Both the position numbers and the translations under genes were made by a program. The notes beneath the pieces are model-generated. The model worked only from the letters and a program-made list of their open reading frames with translations, did no database searches and was not told where the DNA came from. Positions 46,691 to 56,145 of a DNA stretch of 64,000 nucleotides are shown here, one piece after another (position 1 is the stretch's first letter; each line of letters begins with the position of its first letter). Location of the stretch: NCBI GenBank assembly GCA_021204025.1, contig JAJQAC010000087.1, forward strand, positions 1-64,000. The letters run 5' to 3'. The DNA comes from Clostridiales bacterium (lineage in GTDB: Bacteria; Bacillota; Clostridia; Lachnospirales; Lachnospiraceae).

Positions 46691-46780
46691 CATCTGCACT
46701 CCGTTTCGGTCCGTCCTTAACGTGTGCCACTGGCACACAGGACCGTTTAGCAACGACCGAAGCGGAGCGTAGACCGGATG
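46691..46780. repeat. Second palindromic repeat type, copy E
   Basis: The arm CATCTGCACTCCGTTTCGGTC faces GACCGAAGCGGAGCGTAGACCGGATG. Between them are GTGTGCCACTGGCACAC, a perfect hairpin, and CGTTTAGCAACGACCGAAG, shared word for word with copy F at 48595. A small ATGCCAGTGGCAT palindrome lies just upstream. Confidence 0.7.
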
Positions 46781-46826
46781 CAGCGTCAGCTGCAAAATTT
46801 CCATATCCGCCTGTGCGCATAACGAA

Positions 46827-46858
46827 ACACCCGAGAACCGCTTCTGATTCTCGGGTGT
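46827..46858 (-). terminator. Terminator of efp
   Basis: ACACCCGAGAA and TTCTCGGGTGT form an 11-bp perfect stem, 14 bp after the efp stop on the minus strand, with a TTTCGTT tail. Confidence 0.8.
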
Positions 46859-46872
46859 AATAATCCTGTCGG

Positions 46873-47430
46873 TTATGCTCTGGACAGATACTCTCCGGTA
46901 CGGGTATCAATCTTAATCTTATCTCCGATATTGACAAATAGCGGAACCATGATCTGAGCACCGGTCTCCACAGTAGCCGGCTTATAAGTACCAGTCGCGG
47001 TATCACCCTTAAAGCCCGGCTCCGTATCTGTGATCTCAAGTTCCACAAACAGCGGCGGCTCTACAGAAAATACATTGCCGTTGTAAGAACAGATCTTAAC
47101 AGAATCATTCTCTTTGACAAACTTAAGCGCGTCGCCGATGACATCCGCGCTGAGTCCGATCTGATCATAGGTCTCCATGTTCATAAAATTATAGATATCA
47201 CCGTCCGCATACAGATACTGCATATCCACACGGTCAATTCTCGCAGCCGGGAACTTCTCGCTCGGACGGAAGGTTTTCTCAACCACGGAACCAGTCATTA
47301 CATTTTTAATCTTTGTTCTTACAAAAGCGGCGCCTTTACCCGGTTTTACATGCTGGAACTCAAGGATCTGATAAACAGAACCGTCAATCTCCAGCGTAAT
47401 GCCATTCCTAAAATCACCTGCTACTATCAT
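46873..47430 (-). CDS. efp: Translation elongation factor P
   Basis: A 185-residue factor that rescues ribosomes stalled at polyproline. Three OB-like domains: N-terminal [20 protein letters not shown], then the modification-loop region [14 protein letters not shown] with the lysine at the usual position, and the C-terminal [20 protein letters not shown]. The start has AGGAGG. A TTGAAA-17-TACAAT promoter and a strong terminator show that it is transcribed on its own. Confidence 0.97.
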   Translation of the reverse strand: MIVAGDFRNGITLEIDGSVYQILEFQHVKPGKGAAFVRTKIKNVMTGSVVEKTFRPSEKFPAARIDRVDMQYLYADGDIYNFMNMETYDQIGLSADVIGDALKFVKENDSVKICSYNGNVFSVEPPLFVELEITDTEPGFKGDTATGTYKPATVETGAQIMVPLFVNIGDKIKIDTRTGEYLSRA

Positions 47431-47474
47431 ACGATATTCCTCCTGGTATTGTATAATTGCTCATAATTAGATTT

Positions 47475-47503
47475 ATTGTATAATAAACGTAGCTTATTTT
47501 CAA
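47475..47503 (-). promoter_or_regulatory. Promoter of efp
   Basis: TTGAAA and TACAAT on the minus strand are 17 bp apart, about 45 bp before the efp start. Confidence 0.75.
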
Positions 47504-47590
47504 CTACTTTTTTCAGGCAGTTCCTTTATCTGTCATCCCTTTATGGAACTCCATACGGATCATCACCCACCCGTCAACAAAATATCATTC

Positions 47591-48460
47591 CTACTGCTCA
47601 GAAAAATATCTCTCCGTCACTTCAGCCACTGGCATTTCCTTACCGGTATACAGATGAAACGCCTCGACTCCCTGCCACAGAAGCATGCCGATTCCGGAAA
47701 TCGTCTTGCACCCGGCAGCCGCAGCCTCCGAAAGAAGTTTTGTCTCACGAGGATTATAGACAACGTCCGAAACCACCAGATCCTTGCGGAATGCTGCCAG
47801 ATCGTCAATCACACTCTGATCATCCATCGGCTTCATACCCACTCTTGTCGCGTTGGTGAAAATATCACTGTCTGCTATTTCACGATAAAAGACCTCCCGG
47901 TCAGACAGATCATAAAGATTCACTGTGCAATCTGGGATATTAGCCCGAATCTTCTCCACCGTAGCCTGCGCATTAGCAAAGAAAGAATCCTTCATGGCAA
48001 AAATTGACATTTCCTTCAGACCCTCCAGAGCTGCGGTGATCTCGATCGCAGTAGCCGCTCCTCCGGAACCCACGATCGTCATTTTCTTATCCCGGATCTC
48101 GAAGCCGTGTTCCCGGCAGTTGCGCACCCAGCCGAGTCCATCTGTATTATGCCCGATTAGTTTTCCGCCTTCATTCACCACAGTATTTACCGCGCCGATC
48201 AGCTCTGCTGCCTTTGACAGACTATCACAATAAGCAACCGCCGCCGTCTTACATGGCATGGTAACATTGAAGCCTCTGACATTTAACAGACGCAGTGCGC
48301 GGATTGCTTCCGCTGTCTCCTCTTCTTTGATATCAAAAGCCAGATATGCATAATCCAGGCCCAATCGATCAAAACTATAATTGTACATAGCCGGTGAACC
48401 GGAATGTCCGACCGGGCTTCCGATCAGGCAAAGCATTTGCGTATGTCCGCTGATTTCCAT
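47591..48460 (-). CDS. aroE: Shikimate dehydrogenase
   Basis: A shikimate-pathway reductase of about 289 residues. Substrate motif GSPVGHSGSPAMYN has SGSP where many have SLSP. The catalytic Lys is in GFNVTMPCKTAA and the Asp in HNTDGLGWV. The NADP fold GSGGAATAIEITAALEG is intact. The start at 48460 (MEISGHTQMLCLIGSP) has AAAGGAGT upstream; the track start is 12 codons longer. It sits between efp and aroK, with repeat copy F upstream. Confidence 0.94.
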   Translation of the reverse strand: MEISGHTQMLCLIGSPVGHSGSPAMYNYSFDRLGLDYAYLAFDIKEEETAEAIRALRLLNVRGFNVTMPCKTAAVAYCDSLSKAAELIGAVNTVVNEGGKLIGHNTDGLGWVRNCREHGFEIRDKKMTIVGSGGAATAIEITAALEGLKEMSIFAMKDSFFANAQATVEKIRANIPDCTVNLYDLSDREVFYREIADSDIFTNATRVGMKPMDDQSVIDDLAAFRKDLVVSDVVYNPRETKLLSEAAAAGCKTISGIGMLLWQGVEAFHLYTGKEMPVAEVTERYFSEQ

Positions 48461-48594
48461 AGTGAAACTCCTTTCCGTCCTGAATTCATTTTCCATATAG
48501 ATCTACAACCTCTGTTATTGTATACTCATCCTGTTTTCTATATTCTAACCGAATCACCCGCCAGACGCAAGCGCTTTATCGGCTGCAGAAGACA

Positions 48595-48691
48595 CGTTTA
48601 GCAACGACCGAAGTGGAACGTAGACGCTTTAGCGACATCTTCCACTCCGCCGCAGTGCGAATCTACACTCCGTTTCGGTCGGCACCAAACG
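48595..48691. repeat. Second palindromic repeat type, copy F
   Basis: CGTTTAGCAACGACCGAAGTGGAACGTAGAC pairs imperfectly with TCTACACTCCGTTTCGGTCGGCACCAAACG to make a hairpin of about 30 bp with bulges. The first arm matches copy E except at two positions (T for C and A for G). Confidence 0.7.
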
Positions 48692-48736
48692 AGCGTCCCG
48701 CCCGGAGGGCTTTTTATCCTTATAGGATGAACTTTC

Positions 48737-49258
48737 CTATAAGATGAGGAATCCTGCTTTCTGACCGGCACTTACGGCGATCTCATCCGGGGTTCTGTCA
48801 TCGGTATCTATCACAATATGGGCGGCTTCCGCATAGATGGGGTTACGATAAGCAAGCAGTTCCCCGACACGCGCCTCAACATCATCGGTCTGAAGCAGCG
48901 GCCGGGTCGTATCTCCTGCCAGACGTTTCAGCACGGTTTCCTTTTGTACACGCAGAAACACAACCGTACCCAGTTCCTTCAGGATTTTGCGATTCTCCTC
49001 TCTGAGCGGGAGACCACCTCCCACAGATATCACCGTGTTGTCACAGTCTGACAGCAGTCGCTGCATGACTGCAGTCTCCGTTTCCCGGAAAACAGTTTCT
49101 CCCTTCTCCGCAAAAATCCGCGAAATCGTCATCCCGGCTTCTTCCTCAATCAGCTGATCGGTATCTACAATCGGCCAGCCGGATTTCTTCGCATAAGCCT
49201 CGCCTACGCTCGTCTTTCCTGCCCCCATAAATCCAATCAATATAAGATTTTTCTTCAT
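48737..49258 (-). CDS. aroK: Shikimate kinase
   Basis: A 173-residue P-loop kinase. Walker A is LIGFMGAGKTSVGEAYA, and the substrate-binding Asp is in PIVDTDQLIEEEAGMTI. GGGLPLREENRKIL and the lid RVQKETVLKRLAGDTTRPLL with the Arg residues follow. AAAGGAGA precedes the start. It is separated from aroE by 276 bp containing repeat copy F. Together with aroD and aroE it forms a scattered shikimate cluster. Confidence 0.95.
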   Translation of the reverse strand: MKKNLILIGFMGAGKTSVGEAYAKKSGWPIVDTDQLIEEEAGMTISRIFAEKGETVFRETETAVMQRLLSDCDNTVISVGGGLPLREENRKILKELGTVVFLRVQKETVLKRLAGDTTRPLLQTDDVEARVGELLAYRNPIYAEAAHIVIDTDDRTPDEIAVSAGQKAGFLIL

Positions 49259-49361
49259 CTGTTATCTCCTTTGTCTCCTCTATGAAATTACCCTGATAAA
49301 ATATCGTTGATTTCCTCAGTAAAAATATAACAAAAAACGCCTTCTTTCTCTGCCAGAGACT

Positions 49362-49874
49362 TCACTTCTCTGTCAGTATCTTCTTCTGATAAAAGTGCAG
49401 AATCAGCTTTTCCGGATACCTCTTCAGGATGATCTGTATCTCTTCCCTGGGATTGATTGGTTTTACCAGAATCGAATAAATCCCCGCCCGGTTCGCCCCG
49501 TACACATCTGTAAACAGCTGATCGCCGACAAACAGAGTTGTCCGTTTATCCGTATGCATCAGCTGCATCGCCTTTTTATAATTCTTTATTCCCGGCTTGC
49601 CGGCTTTATGGATATATGCGCTCCCCCCAACTGCCTTTGCAAAAGAAGCCACCCGCGGCTCACGGTTATTAGAGAGCAGGCAGGTCGCAAACCCCATTTT
49701 GCGAAGTCTGGCAAAGAGCTTACGCGCGCGCGCATCGGCGGGTGCGTCGTGTTCCACAAGCGTATTATCGATATCAAAAATTACGCCGCGGAACCCGCGG
49801 CGATACCAATCTTCCCATGCAATATCATAGGCGCTGTCTATCCATTCTCCCGGATAAAAATGTTCCAGAAACAT
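49362..49874 (-). CDS. yqeG: YqeG family HAD IIIA-type phosphatase
   Basis: A HAD phosphatase of about 170 residues. GVIFDIDNTLVEHDAPAD is the nucleophile loop, LLSNNREPRVASFAKA motif II, and FVGDQLFTDVYGANRAGI the metal site. The start at 49874 (MFLEHFYPGEWIDSAYD) has TGGAGA and matches the family. YqeG members are conserved in Firmicutes beside aroE/yqeH genes and related to phosphatidylglycerophosphatase, but the substrate here is unproven. Confidence 0.9.
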   Translation of the reverse strand: MFLEHFYPGEWIDSAYDIAWEDWYRRGFRGVIFDIDNTLVEHDAPADARARKLFARLRKMGFATCLLSNNREPRVASFAKAVGGSAYIHKAGKPGIKNYKKAMQLMHTDKRTTLFVGDQLFTDVYGANRAGIYSILVKPINPREEIQIILKRYPEKLILHFYQKKILTEK

Positions 49875-50013
49875 AATAATCTCCATTCCGCCGATATTCT
49901 GTTCATGGCACAAATAGTGATGAAAGAGCTATCTTTCACACTATTCTCCCTGCAAACTTACCTGCATTACCATTTTCACATCAACCGCATTGCCGGTAAC
50001 TGATTGACGTAAC

Positions 50014-50469
50014 TTATTTACTCTTGAGCAATTTGCTTACCTCTTCGACAAAGGTATTCACATCCTTAAACTCTCGGTAGACAGAAGCAAAACGGACATA
50101 CGCGACTTCATCGAGATCCTTTAACTTCTGCATCACCAGTTCTCCGATCACAGAAGTCTCAACTTCCTTTTCCTCCATCGTGAAGATCCGGTTCTCGATC
50201 TCGTCCACCACCTGGCCGATCTGCTGGATCGACACCGGGCGCTTGTGACAGGAACGGATAATGCCCGCCTCAATCTTAGAACGATCGTAAGCCTCGCGGG
50301 AACGATCCTTTTTAATGACCATCAGCGGTATCGTCTCCAGCTTTTCATATGTCGTGAAACGCTTTCCACATTTCGTACACTGACGGCGGCGGCGAATCGA
50401 ACTGTTATCATCCGCGGGCCGGGAATCGATCACTTTGGTATCGGCTTCACTGCAAAATGGGCATTTCAT
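50014..50469 (-). CDS. nrdR: Transcriptional repressor NrdR
   Basis: A 151-residue ribonucleotide reductase regulator. N-terminal zinc ribbon [20 protein letters not shown]...[12 protein letters not shown] and a basic RRRRQC stretch are followed by an ATP-cone ([20 protein letters not shown]). It represses nrd genes when dATP is bound. The start is close to the CAGGAT region at 50470; the ORF and family length agree. It is the last conserved housekeeping gene before the AT-richer glycan operon. Confidence 0.96.
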   Translation of the reverse strand: MKCPFCSEADTKVIDSRPADDNSSIRRRRQCTKCGKRFTTYEKLETIPLMVIKKDRSREAYDRSKIEAGIIRSCHKRPVSIQQIGQVVDEIENRIFTMEEKEVETSVIGELVMQKLKDLDEVAYVRFASVYREFKDVNTFVEEVSKLLKSK

Positions 50470-50673
50470 CCTGATTTCTCCTCTTTCCTGTTCGCATTTC
50501 TCTGATCATTATAAAATAACAAGGAAGGATTCGCAAGAGAAAATTAGTCAGGCTTCCTATACATTCTGCAAAAATAACAAAGGATTCCCCACCCATAAAA
50601 GTTCTCTCATATTAAGGGATCAGGAAATCCTTATATCCAAATTATAAAATATTAGTTTAAATTTTATCTCTTA

Positions 50674-52179
50674 TTACTCACGCAAGGTACTAAGCGCATC
50701 TTCCACGGTCATTCCACCGGCTATCGCTTTTTTGCGCTCCGCATTTATCTTCTGTATCTGCTTCATACGTTCCCCACTTAAACTATAATGTTTCATAGCC
50801 CACAACGTTGCCAGCCATGCGGTCATAGGCAAAACACAAAACAACAGGATCACGAGGGTTTTCATTCCCGGCATATATGGCGTATTACTGTCCGGAAGCG
50901 TTGTTAATCCCACCGCAGCTACCGAAACTCCTACAATCGTAGCACTTAAAGATGAAATCAATTTATCAACCAGAAAAAACAACGTGCCAATAATACCTGG
51001 CATATAATTGCTGGTTCGATAGGTTTCATAATCCGAACAATCGGCTGTCATAGGAATAACCATATCCGCTGTACTATAATACGAACCATATCCGACACAA
51101 TAAAACAACACAAACAAGATTGTATACAGATTTATATTTCTCAATGACAGCGAAGTATGCGGATTTCCCGGCTCCCACAAAAGCAACAGAATGAATACCC
51201 CTATGTAAAGTACAAAAGCAAGTTTTGTAAACCGCACAAGGGAGGCTTTTTGACCCTTTTTTTGTGAAGTTCTGGCATTTAAAACGAAAAACGGAGCACT
51301 TGCCGCATAACCTATCACATATAGAGGTAAAAACAAACCGTTGTAATCTCCCATCATAGACGCATATAACATACAGGCTACGGAAGTATTAGTCGCTACT
51401 GCAAAGCCCAGCTTAGTGCCTGCCCCTGCAATCACCAGCATCTGTAACTCATGATTCCCTTTTAAAATGGAAATGCATTGTCTTAAATTTACTTTTGCAG
51501 CATCATTTCCTCCAATACCATAATTTTCCGGGCAGTCCTTTTCCCAGATTCCGACAATCGCAAACAACGTCAGAACAAAAGATAGTATGATCGCAATTGG
51601 AATCACGATATCAAAAAAGTGGGTATTTCCATATCCAATACGCCCTCCGACAATAACAGCTATCGCCTGGAACAACCCCATTCCCAACAGAGATGCAACT
51701 GTATTAAAAATAGTAAACAACGGTCTCTGTTTTGGATCATTTGTAATGCAGGTTTGTCCGGAACGGGTACAGGCCGTCTGAAAGGTGTACCCAATCACAT
51801 AAAGCATATAGATAAGGATAAATGATACATATCGCAGCCAAATCATCCCCTCAGGAATTCCTCTGGTTACAAAATAAAGTAAAACAGCACTAACCGCCAT
51901 GATTACATTTCCCAGAAGCATATACGGGCGAAATTTCCCATATTTTCCTGAAGTTTTATCTATAATCATACCGATTACAGGATCTGTAACCGCATCAAAC
52001 ACACGCATCAGTGTCACCATGCTGGTAGCAAATACAAGCATCAGGCCAAGGACACCATTTGCATAGTAAGCGATATAATTCGCGGTTAAAACAAAATAAA
52101 CATTTGTAGCGCCATTATTAAAAGAGAATAATAACAATTGCCATGATTTTGTATGATTAACCGAACAATTTTCTTCCAT
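50674..52179 (-). CDS. GPH-family sugar:cation symporter
   Basis: A 501-residue MFS-related glycoside-pentoside-hexuronide symporter with about 12 helices, beginning SWQLLLFSFNNGATNVYFVL. DAVTDPVIGMIIDKTSGKYGKFRPYML is the family's cation-binding helix and loop, and FYCVGYGSYYSTADMVIPMTADCSDYETYRT the second conserved block. UidB/MelB-like; the sugar is not decidable. It is the last gene of the six-gene operon, 12 bp after the GH2 gene, so it probably imports the disaccharide or glycoside that GH2 hydrolyses. AAGGAGGA precedes the start. Confidence 0.88.
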   Translation of the reverse strand: MEENCSVNHTKSWQLLLFSFNNGATNVYFVLTANYIAYYANGVLGLMLVFATSMVTLMRVFDAVTDPVIGMIIDKTSGKYGKFRPYMLLGNVIMAVSAVLLYFVTRGIPEGMIWLRYVSFILIYMLYVIGYTFQTACTRSGQTCITNDPKQRPLFTIFNTVASLLGMGLFQAIAVIVGGRIGYGNTHFFDIVIPIAIILSFVLTLFAIVGIWEKDCPENYGIGGNDAAKVNLRQCISILKGNHELQMLVIAGAGTKLGFAVATNTSVACMLYASMMGDYNGLFLPLYVIGYAASAPFFVLNARTSQKKGQKASLVRFTKLAFVLYIGVFILLLLWEPGNPHTSLSLRNINLYTILFVLFYCVGYGSYYSTADMVIPMTADCSDYETYRTSNYMPGIIGTLFFLVDKLISSLSATIVGVSVAAVGLTTLPDSNTPYMPGMKTLVILLFCVLPMTAWLATLWAMKHYSLSGERMKQIQKINAERKKAIAGGMTVEDALSTLRE

Positions 52180-52191
52180 ACATCTTCCTCC

Positions 52192-54117
52192 TTAAACCCA
52201 GTTTTTACTTTCTTTTTGCCTGTGCTTTGACAGTCTGTAAGAATGATCCGGAGCGTTTGTTTTCCTAATGTAAGAACTGTCTCTGCAGTTTCCTGCAACA
52301 GCCTCAAAATTATTCTCCCGATCTAATACTACCGAAAAAACAAAAACATGCTCTCCCCTGCAGATTTCAAGAAGCTGACCATTCTGATAAAGACTGACCT
52401 CCGGTTGATTGGAATAAACCCGAAGCTTAATTTTCGATTCTGTTCGATTTACATAACGTTTTCCGCAAATATGAACAAAAGGTTCTTCACTCCACCATGC
52501 TTTATAAAGATAGAAACTATCCTTTTTGATTTTCCTGTCAAACGTCACAACCCCCTTATGATTCATGCCAGGTTCACCTCCCTGATCCCTGGCGTCCGCC
52601 GCAAAATCGAACATATTCCAGAGATATGTTGCCCACAAAAATGGATGTCTCTGAAAGCATTTCAGCATATACTCATGATAAAGAGCCTGATATTCTTCTG
52701 AATGATCTCCCCGTCTGGGTCTTGATGAATGCAAATTTGGCATTCCTTCCGCCCCGTATTCCGAATAGCCAAGACAACGTTTCGGCCAGAATCTATGAAA
52801 TATATCCATAAAAAGATCGTTTAAGAAAAGTCCCGGCACATACCATCCCAGATAGAGATTATAGGACACTAAGTCCGAAACTTTATGTACCACAGGATCA
52901 AAAGGCATGCATACCGCATAACACGCCAGCGTAGTTAATCGGGTGGGATCTATCTGATGACATAAATCATTTAAAACCCTGTGGTTTTTCATCATATCTT
53001 TACGATTTCTTGTCGATATGGTAATCTCATTGGATATTCCCCAGCAGATTATGGAAGGATGATTATAATTCTGAACAATTAATTCTCTCATCTGTGCAAG
53101 AGTATTTTCATAACCTTCCGGCATATGCTCCGATATATATGGAATTTCCGTCCAGACAATCATCCCGTATTCATCACATAGATCATAGAAATACTGATCA
53201 TGCTGGTAATGGGCCAATCGTATTGTATTTGCACCCATTTCCAGGATCAACTCCATATCCTGTTTTAAATTCTCTTTCGTAACTGCATTTCCAATTCCTT
53301 TCCTGTCCTGATGTTTGGAAACGCCATGCAGCGGATAACTTACTCCATTTAAAAAGAATCCTTTATCTGGATCTACATAAAAATCTCGTATACCAAAACG
53401 ACAGCTCACCCGGTCTGTTATCTCGCTGCCCTTTTTTAGTTCTGCTATCGCTGTATAAAGGTATGGATCCCGCCGTCCATTCCAAAAATGAGGATTTTCT
53501 AACACAATCGTTACATTTACTCCCGTTCCTTTTCCTACCACCAATCCATTTTCTTCAAGGATTTTTATTTCTACTTCCCCATCTCCGCTTACAAATGTTT
53601 CTATCTGTATCGTTGCGCAACTTCCCTGTATCGTCGGTGTCACTTTGATACCATTTGCACCATTGTAATCTAATTCAAAATGATCGGAATCCACAACCAG
53701 TAAATTAACATCCCGATATATACCCCCATAAAATGTAAAATCTGCTTTCTGTGGATAAACCCGGCGATTGATACCATTATCCACCTCTACTTCAAGAATA
53801 TTTTTTTCTTCCAGAACGTTTGTGATATCTGCCCGAAAAGTGGAATATCCCCCTTCGTGGAAACACACTTCTTTCCGGTTAATCATAACTCTCGCACTTG
53901 AACTGACACCATGAAATTCCAGATACAGGCGATTCTTCCTGGTAAAATTTTCGGGCATACAGAATTCTTTTTTATACCTTCCTACACCCCGTAAATAATT
54001 ATTATTGCCATCCTGTCCATCCTTGTTATTCCATGTATGGGGGAGATTAACAATTTCACAAAAACCTTTCGGATCCACAAATTCCCAATCAAAATTCAGA
54101 TTAATATATTTTCTCAT
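52192..54117 (-). CDS. Glycoside hydrolase family 2 (beta-galactosidase / beta-glucuronidase type)
   Basis: A roughly 641-residue GH2 enzyme. The start at 54117 (MRKYINLNFDWEFVDPKG) has TTGAGGAAG upstream. N-terminal sugar-binding and immunoglobulin-like domains come first (residues ~1-270), then a TIM barrel. The acid/base Glu is in HPSIICWGISNEI and the nucleophile Glu in LGYSEYGAEG. GMNHKGVVTFDRK has the N-x-K seen in glucuronidases, but related beta-galactosidases share N-x-KG, so the substrate is left open. No signal peptide; cytosolic. Between kinase and symporter genes in the operon. Confidence 0.85.
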   Translation of the reverse strand: MRKYINLNFDWEFVDPKGFCEIVNLPHTWNNKDGQDGNNNYLRGVGRYKKEFCMPENFTRKNRLYLEFHGVSSSARVMINRKEVCFHEGGYSTFRADITNVLEEKNILEVEVDNGINRRVYPQKADFTFYGGIYRDVNLLVVDSDHFELDYNGANGIKVTPTIQGSCATIQIETFVSGDGEVEIKILEENGLVVGKGTGVNVTIVLENPHFWNGRRDPYLYTAIAELKKGSEITDRVSCRFGIRDFYVDPDKGFFLNGVSYPLHGVSKHQDRKGIGNAVTKENLKQDMELILEMGANTIRLAHYQHDQYFYDLCDEYGMIVWTEIPYISEHMPEGYENTLAQMRELIVQNYNHPSIICWGISNEITISTRNRKDMMKNHRVLNDLCHQIDPTRLTTLACYAVCMPFDPVVHKVSDLVSYNLYLGWYVPGLFLNDLFMDIFHRFWPKRCLGYSEYGAEGMPNLHSSRPRRGDHSEEYQALYHEYMLKCFQRHPFLWATYLWNMFDFAADARDQGGEPGMNHKGVVTFDRKIKKDSFYLYKAWWSEEPFVHICGKRYVNRTESKIKLRVYSNQPEVSLYQNGQLLEICRGEHVFVFSVVLDRENNFEAVAGNCRDSSYIRKTNAPDHSYRLSKHRQKESKNWV

Positions 54118-54145
54118 TGTCTTCCTCAAATTTATATCAAAAAAC

Positions 54146-55438
54146 TTATTCATTCTCTTGTGGCAATGGTATCGCTATTTTTAAATCAAAACATTGATTC
54201 CGCACAGATATATCCAGATATCCTTCGTATTTTTTGACATTATGCTGTATGCTTTTCAGACCATATCCATGATAACCTTTGTGTATCTTCGTCGTTTCCG
54301 GGAATTCATCTTTCATATTTAATTTTCCATAAAGCGGGTTTGTAATATTGATAACCAGAAAATTATTTCTCGTATAAATAGAAATATCAATAAAGCGTTT
54401 TTCCGGTTCATCAAAATTGCGAACTGCTTCTATTGCATTATCCACAGCATTACCCAGTATCGCGTACAAATCCATTGGGTTAATGAAAACAAGACTTCTC
54501 CCATCCGCAACACAGTTGATCCGTATTTCATTGGCGTTGCAATACAGGCTTTTCTCTGTAAGTATCGTATCCAGAACCTCATTTCCTGTTTTAACGATAG
54601 ACTCGTAAATTTTTATTGACGATTCAATTTCAGTCAAATACTCTTCTCTCGACTTCGTATCGCTAATTTCCCGGATTGCGGCGATCTGATGTTTTAAATC
54701 ATGACATTTTTGGTTAATCAAATCAATATTTTCCCTTGTTAAGTCATACTGTACTTTCTGATTCTGTCTCAGCAGATTTAAAGTCAGAAGTTCCTTTTCT
54801 ATCTCCCCTTTTTTGAAAAGTTCCGTTAAAAGGTACAGCATCGTGACACAATAACACTGAACCAATGCGATGGACAACCATAAATGCTTCTCGTCCGCCC
54901 GGATAACGGATGTCAGTATAAAATAATACAACACCTCAAACACAATCCACAAACCGACAGCCAGACTCAGTTGCCGGGGACCGATCTGATAATGACCATC
55001 CACGGGCATGATCTTTGCCACTGTGAAATGTAAGACAACGCAACAAAACAGGTAAACAGCAATCATTAACAATTCCTGCTTTCCTTCAAATATCCCATCA
55101 ATTGGATAAATGCTTATAATGATTTTCCAAATGCCGGAAAAAAATTTTGCCGTAATCATCGACCAGATCGCCACATAAAGAGCATCTGACTTTCTACACT
55201 TTGCACACGCAAAAACCATCACCGAAACTGCCAGAAGCTGAAGAATCATTTTTAAAAATCCACAAGGGAATTTGAGCGAGATCATTTTTTCCAGTATAAG
55301 GCACGCAACAACCGCTCCCACAGAGGCAAAAATTCCCGGCCATACAGAATTCCTGTGTTCTAATGGATATAAATATACCATTCCAGCTGCCATAATAAAA
55401 AGGACAATGATCAAATGATTAAAATCGCCCTCTATCAT
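54146..55438 (-). CDS. GHKL sensor histidine kinase (AgrC-like)
   Basis: About 430 residues: six or so membrane helices (first ~200 residues), then a dimerisation segment with NQKCHDLKHQIAAIREI carrying the phospho-His, and a GHKL ATPase domain with ILGNAVDNAIEAVRNF (N box) and HGYGLKSIQHNV (G box). This is the class that phosphorylates LytTR response regulators. The start at 55438 is an ATG one base after the preceding regulator's stop, with GGAGG upstream; the track's GTG at 55450 is too close to that site. No agrB/agrD peptide genes are seen, so the ligand may be a glycan or unknown peptide. Confidence 0.88.
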   Translation of the reverse strand: MIEGDFNHLIIVLFIMAAGMVYLYPLEHRNSVWPGIFASVGAVVACLILEKMISLKFPCGFLKMILQLLAVSVMVFACAKCRKSDALYVAIWSMITAKFFSGIWKIIISIYPIDGIFEGKQELLMIAVYLFCCVVLHFTVAKIMPVDGHYQIGPRQLSLAVGLWIVFEVLYYFILTSVIRADEKHLWLSIALVQCYCVTMLYLLTELFKKGEIEKELLTLNLLRQNQKVQYDLTRENIDLINQKCHDLKHQIAAIREISDTKSREEYLTEIESSIKIYESIVKTGNEVLDTILTEKSLYCNANEIRINCVADGRSLVFINPMDLYAILGNAVDNAIEAVRNFDEPEKRFIDISIYTRNNFLVINITNPLYGKLNMKDEFPETTKIHKGYHGYGLKSIQHNVKKYEGYLDISVRNQCFDLKIAIPLPQENE

Positions 55439-55439
55439 A

Positions 55440-56144
55440 TTACAGACCACCTCCGATATAACCCATTAAAGCTTTGATAAAAGCAGATTTATTGCGCCGA
55501 CTTATTTCAAGTCTTTCAGATCCTACCATAACAGTATTTTGTCTGACACCAGAAACATATTTCAAATTAATCAGATACCAGTAATTACATCTGGCAAAGT
55601 GATAATCGTTCAGAATACGTTCTGCTTCCTGCAAAGCTCCATAAACTGTATAAGTTCCCCTGATTGTATGATAATGAAGACGTTTTCCGTTTGATTCTAT
55701 ATAATAAATATCATCAGAATCAATCACCTGCTCTCCCACTTTGGCGGACAAAGTCAGTTTGACTGATCGTTTTTGTTTCAGTCTCTCAATCACTCTGGCT
55801 AGACGCAGGGCAAACTCATAATAATTTATGGGCTTTAGCACAAAGTCGAGCGCTCCTACAGAATACCCGTCTATCGCATATTGAGCCAGATTTGTGACAA
55901 AAACAATCGACACATATTCATCCTTCTTCCGTAAATATCTGGCAGCATCCATTCCATTCATCCCAGGCATCTCAATATCCAGAAAAATAATATCAAACGA
56001 CGACCTGCTCTCGGAAAAGGTAATTCCATCCTCGTAATTTTTTATTTCAAATACAATCCCATGTTCTTCCCCATACTGAATCAAATAATGCTCAATCTGT
56101 TTCTGAAATTCTATCTGATCTTCAACCACAGCAATCCTGTACAT
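55440..56144 (-). CDS. LytTR-family response regulator (canonical receiver)
   Basis: A 234-residue DNA-binding regulator. Receiver: acidic VVEDQ at the start, phospho-acceptor Asp in DIIFLDIEMPGMNG near residue 57, Thr in IVFVTNLAQYAIDGY, Lys in FVLKPINYYE. The C-terminal LytTR domain has IYYIESNGKRLHYHTIRG and the HFARCNYWYLINLKYVSG end region. It is cotranscribed with the kinase (1-bp gap) and with a second LytTR gene. Expected to bind 9-bp direct repeats 12 bp apart, which are present upstream of the GH3 gene. Confidence 0.9.
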   Translation of the reverse strand: MYRIAVVEDQIEFQKQIEHYLIQYGEEHGIVFEIKNYEDGITFSESRSSFDIIFLDIEMPGMNGMDAARYLRKKDEYVSIVFVTNLAQYAIDGYSVGALDFVLKPINYYEFALRLARVIERLKQKRSVKLTLSAKVGEQVIDSDDIYYIESNGKRLHYHTIRGTYTVYGALQEAERILNDYHFARCNYWYLINLKYVSGVRQNTVMVGSERLEISRRNKSAFIKALMGYIGGGL

Positions 56145-56145
56145 A

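Noticed and set aside
46586-46804. N-terminal extension of the aroD ORF
   Set aside because: It translates repeat E into a Pro/Arg-rich stretch unlike dehydroquinate dehydratases, and a good ribosome site precedes GTG 46585.
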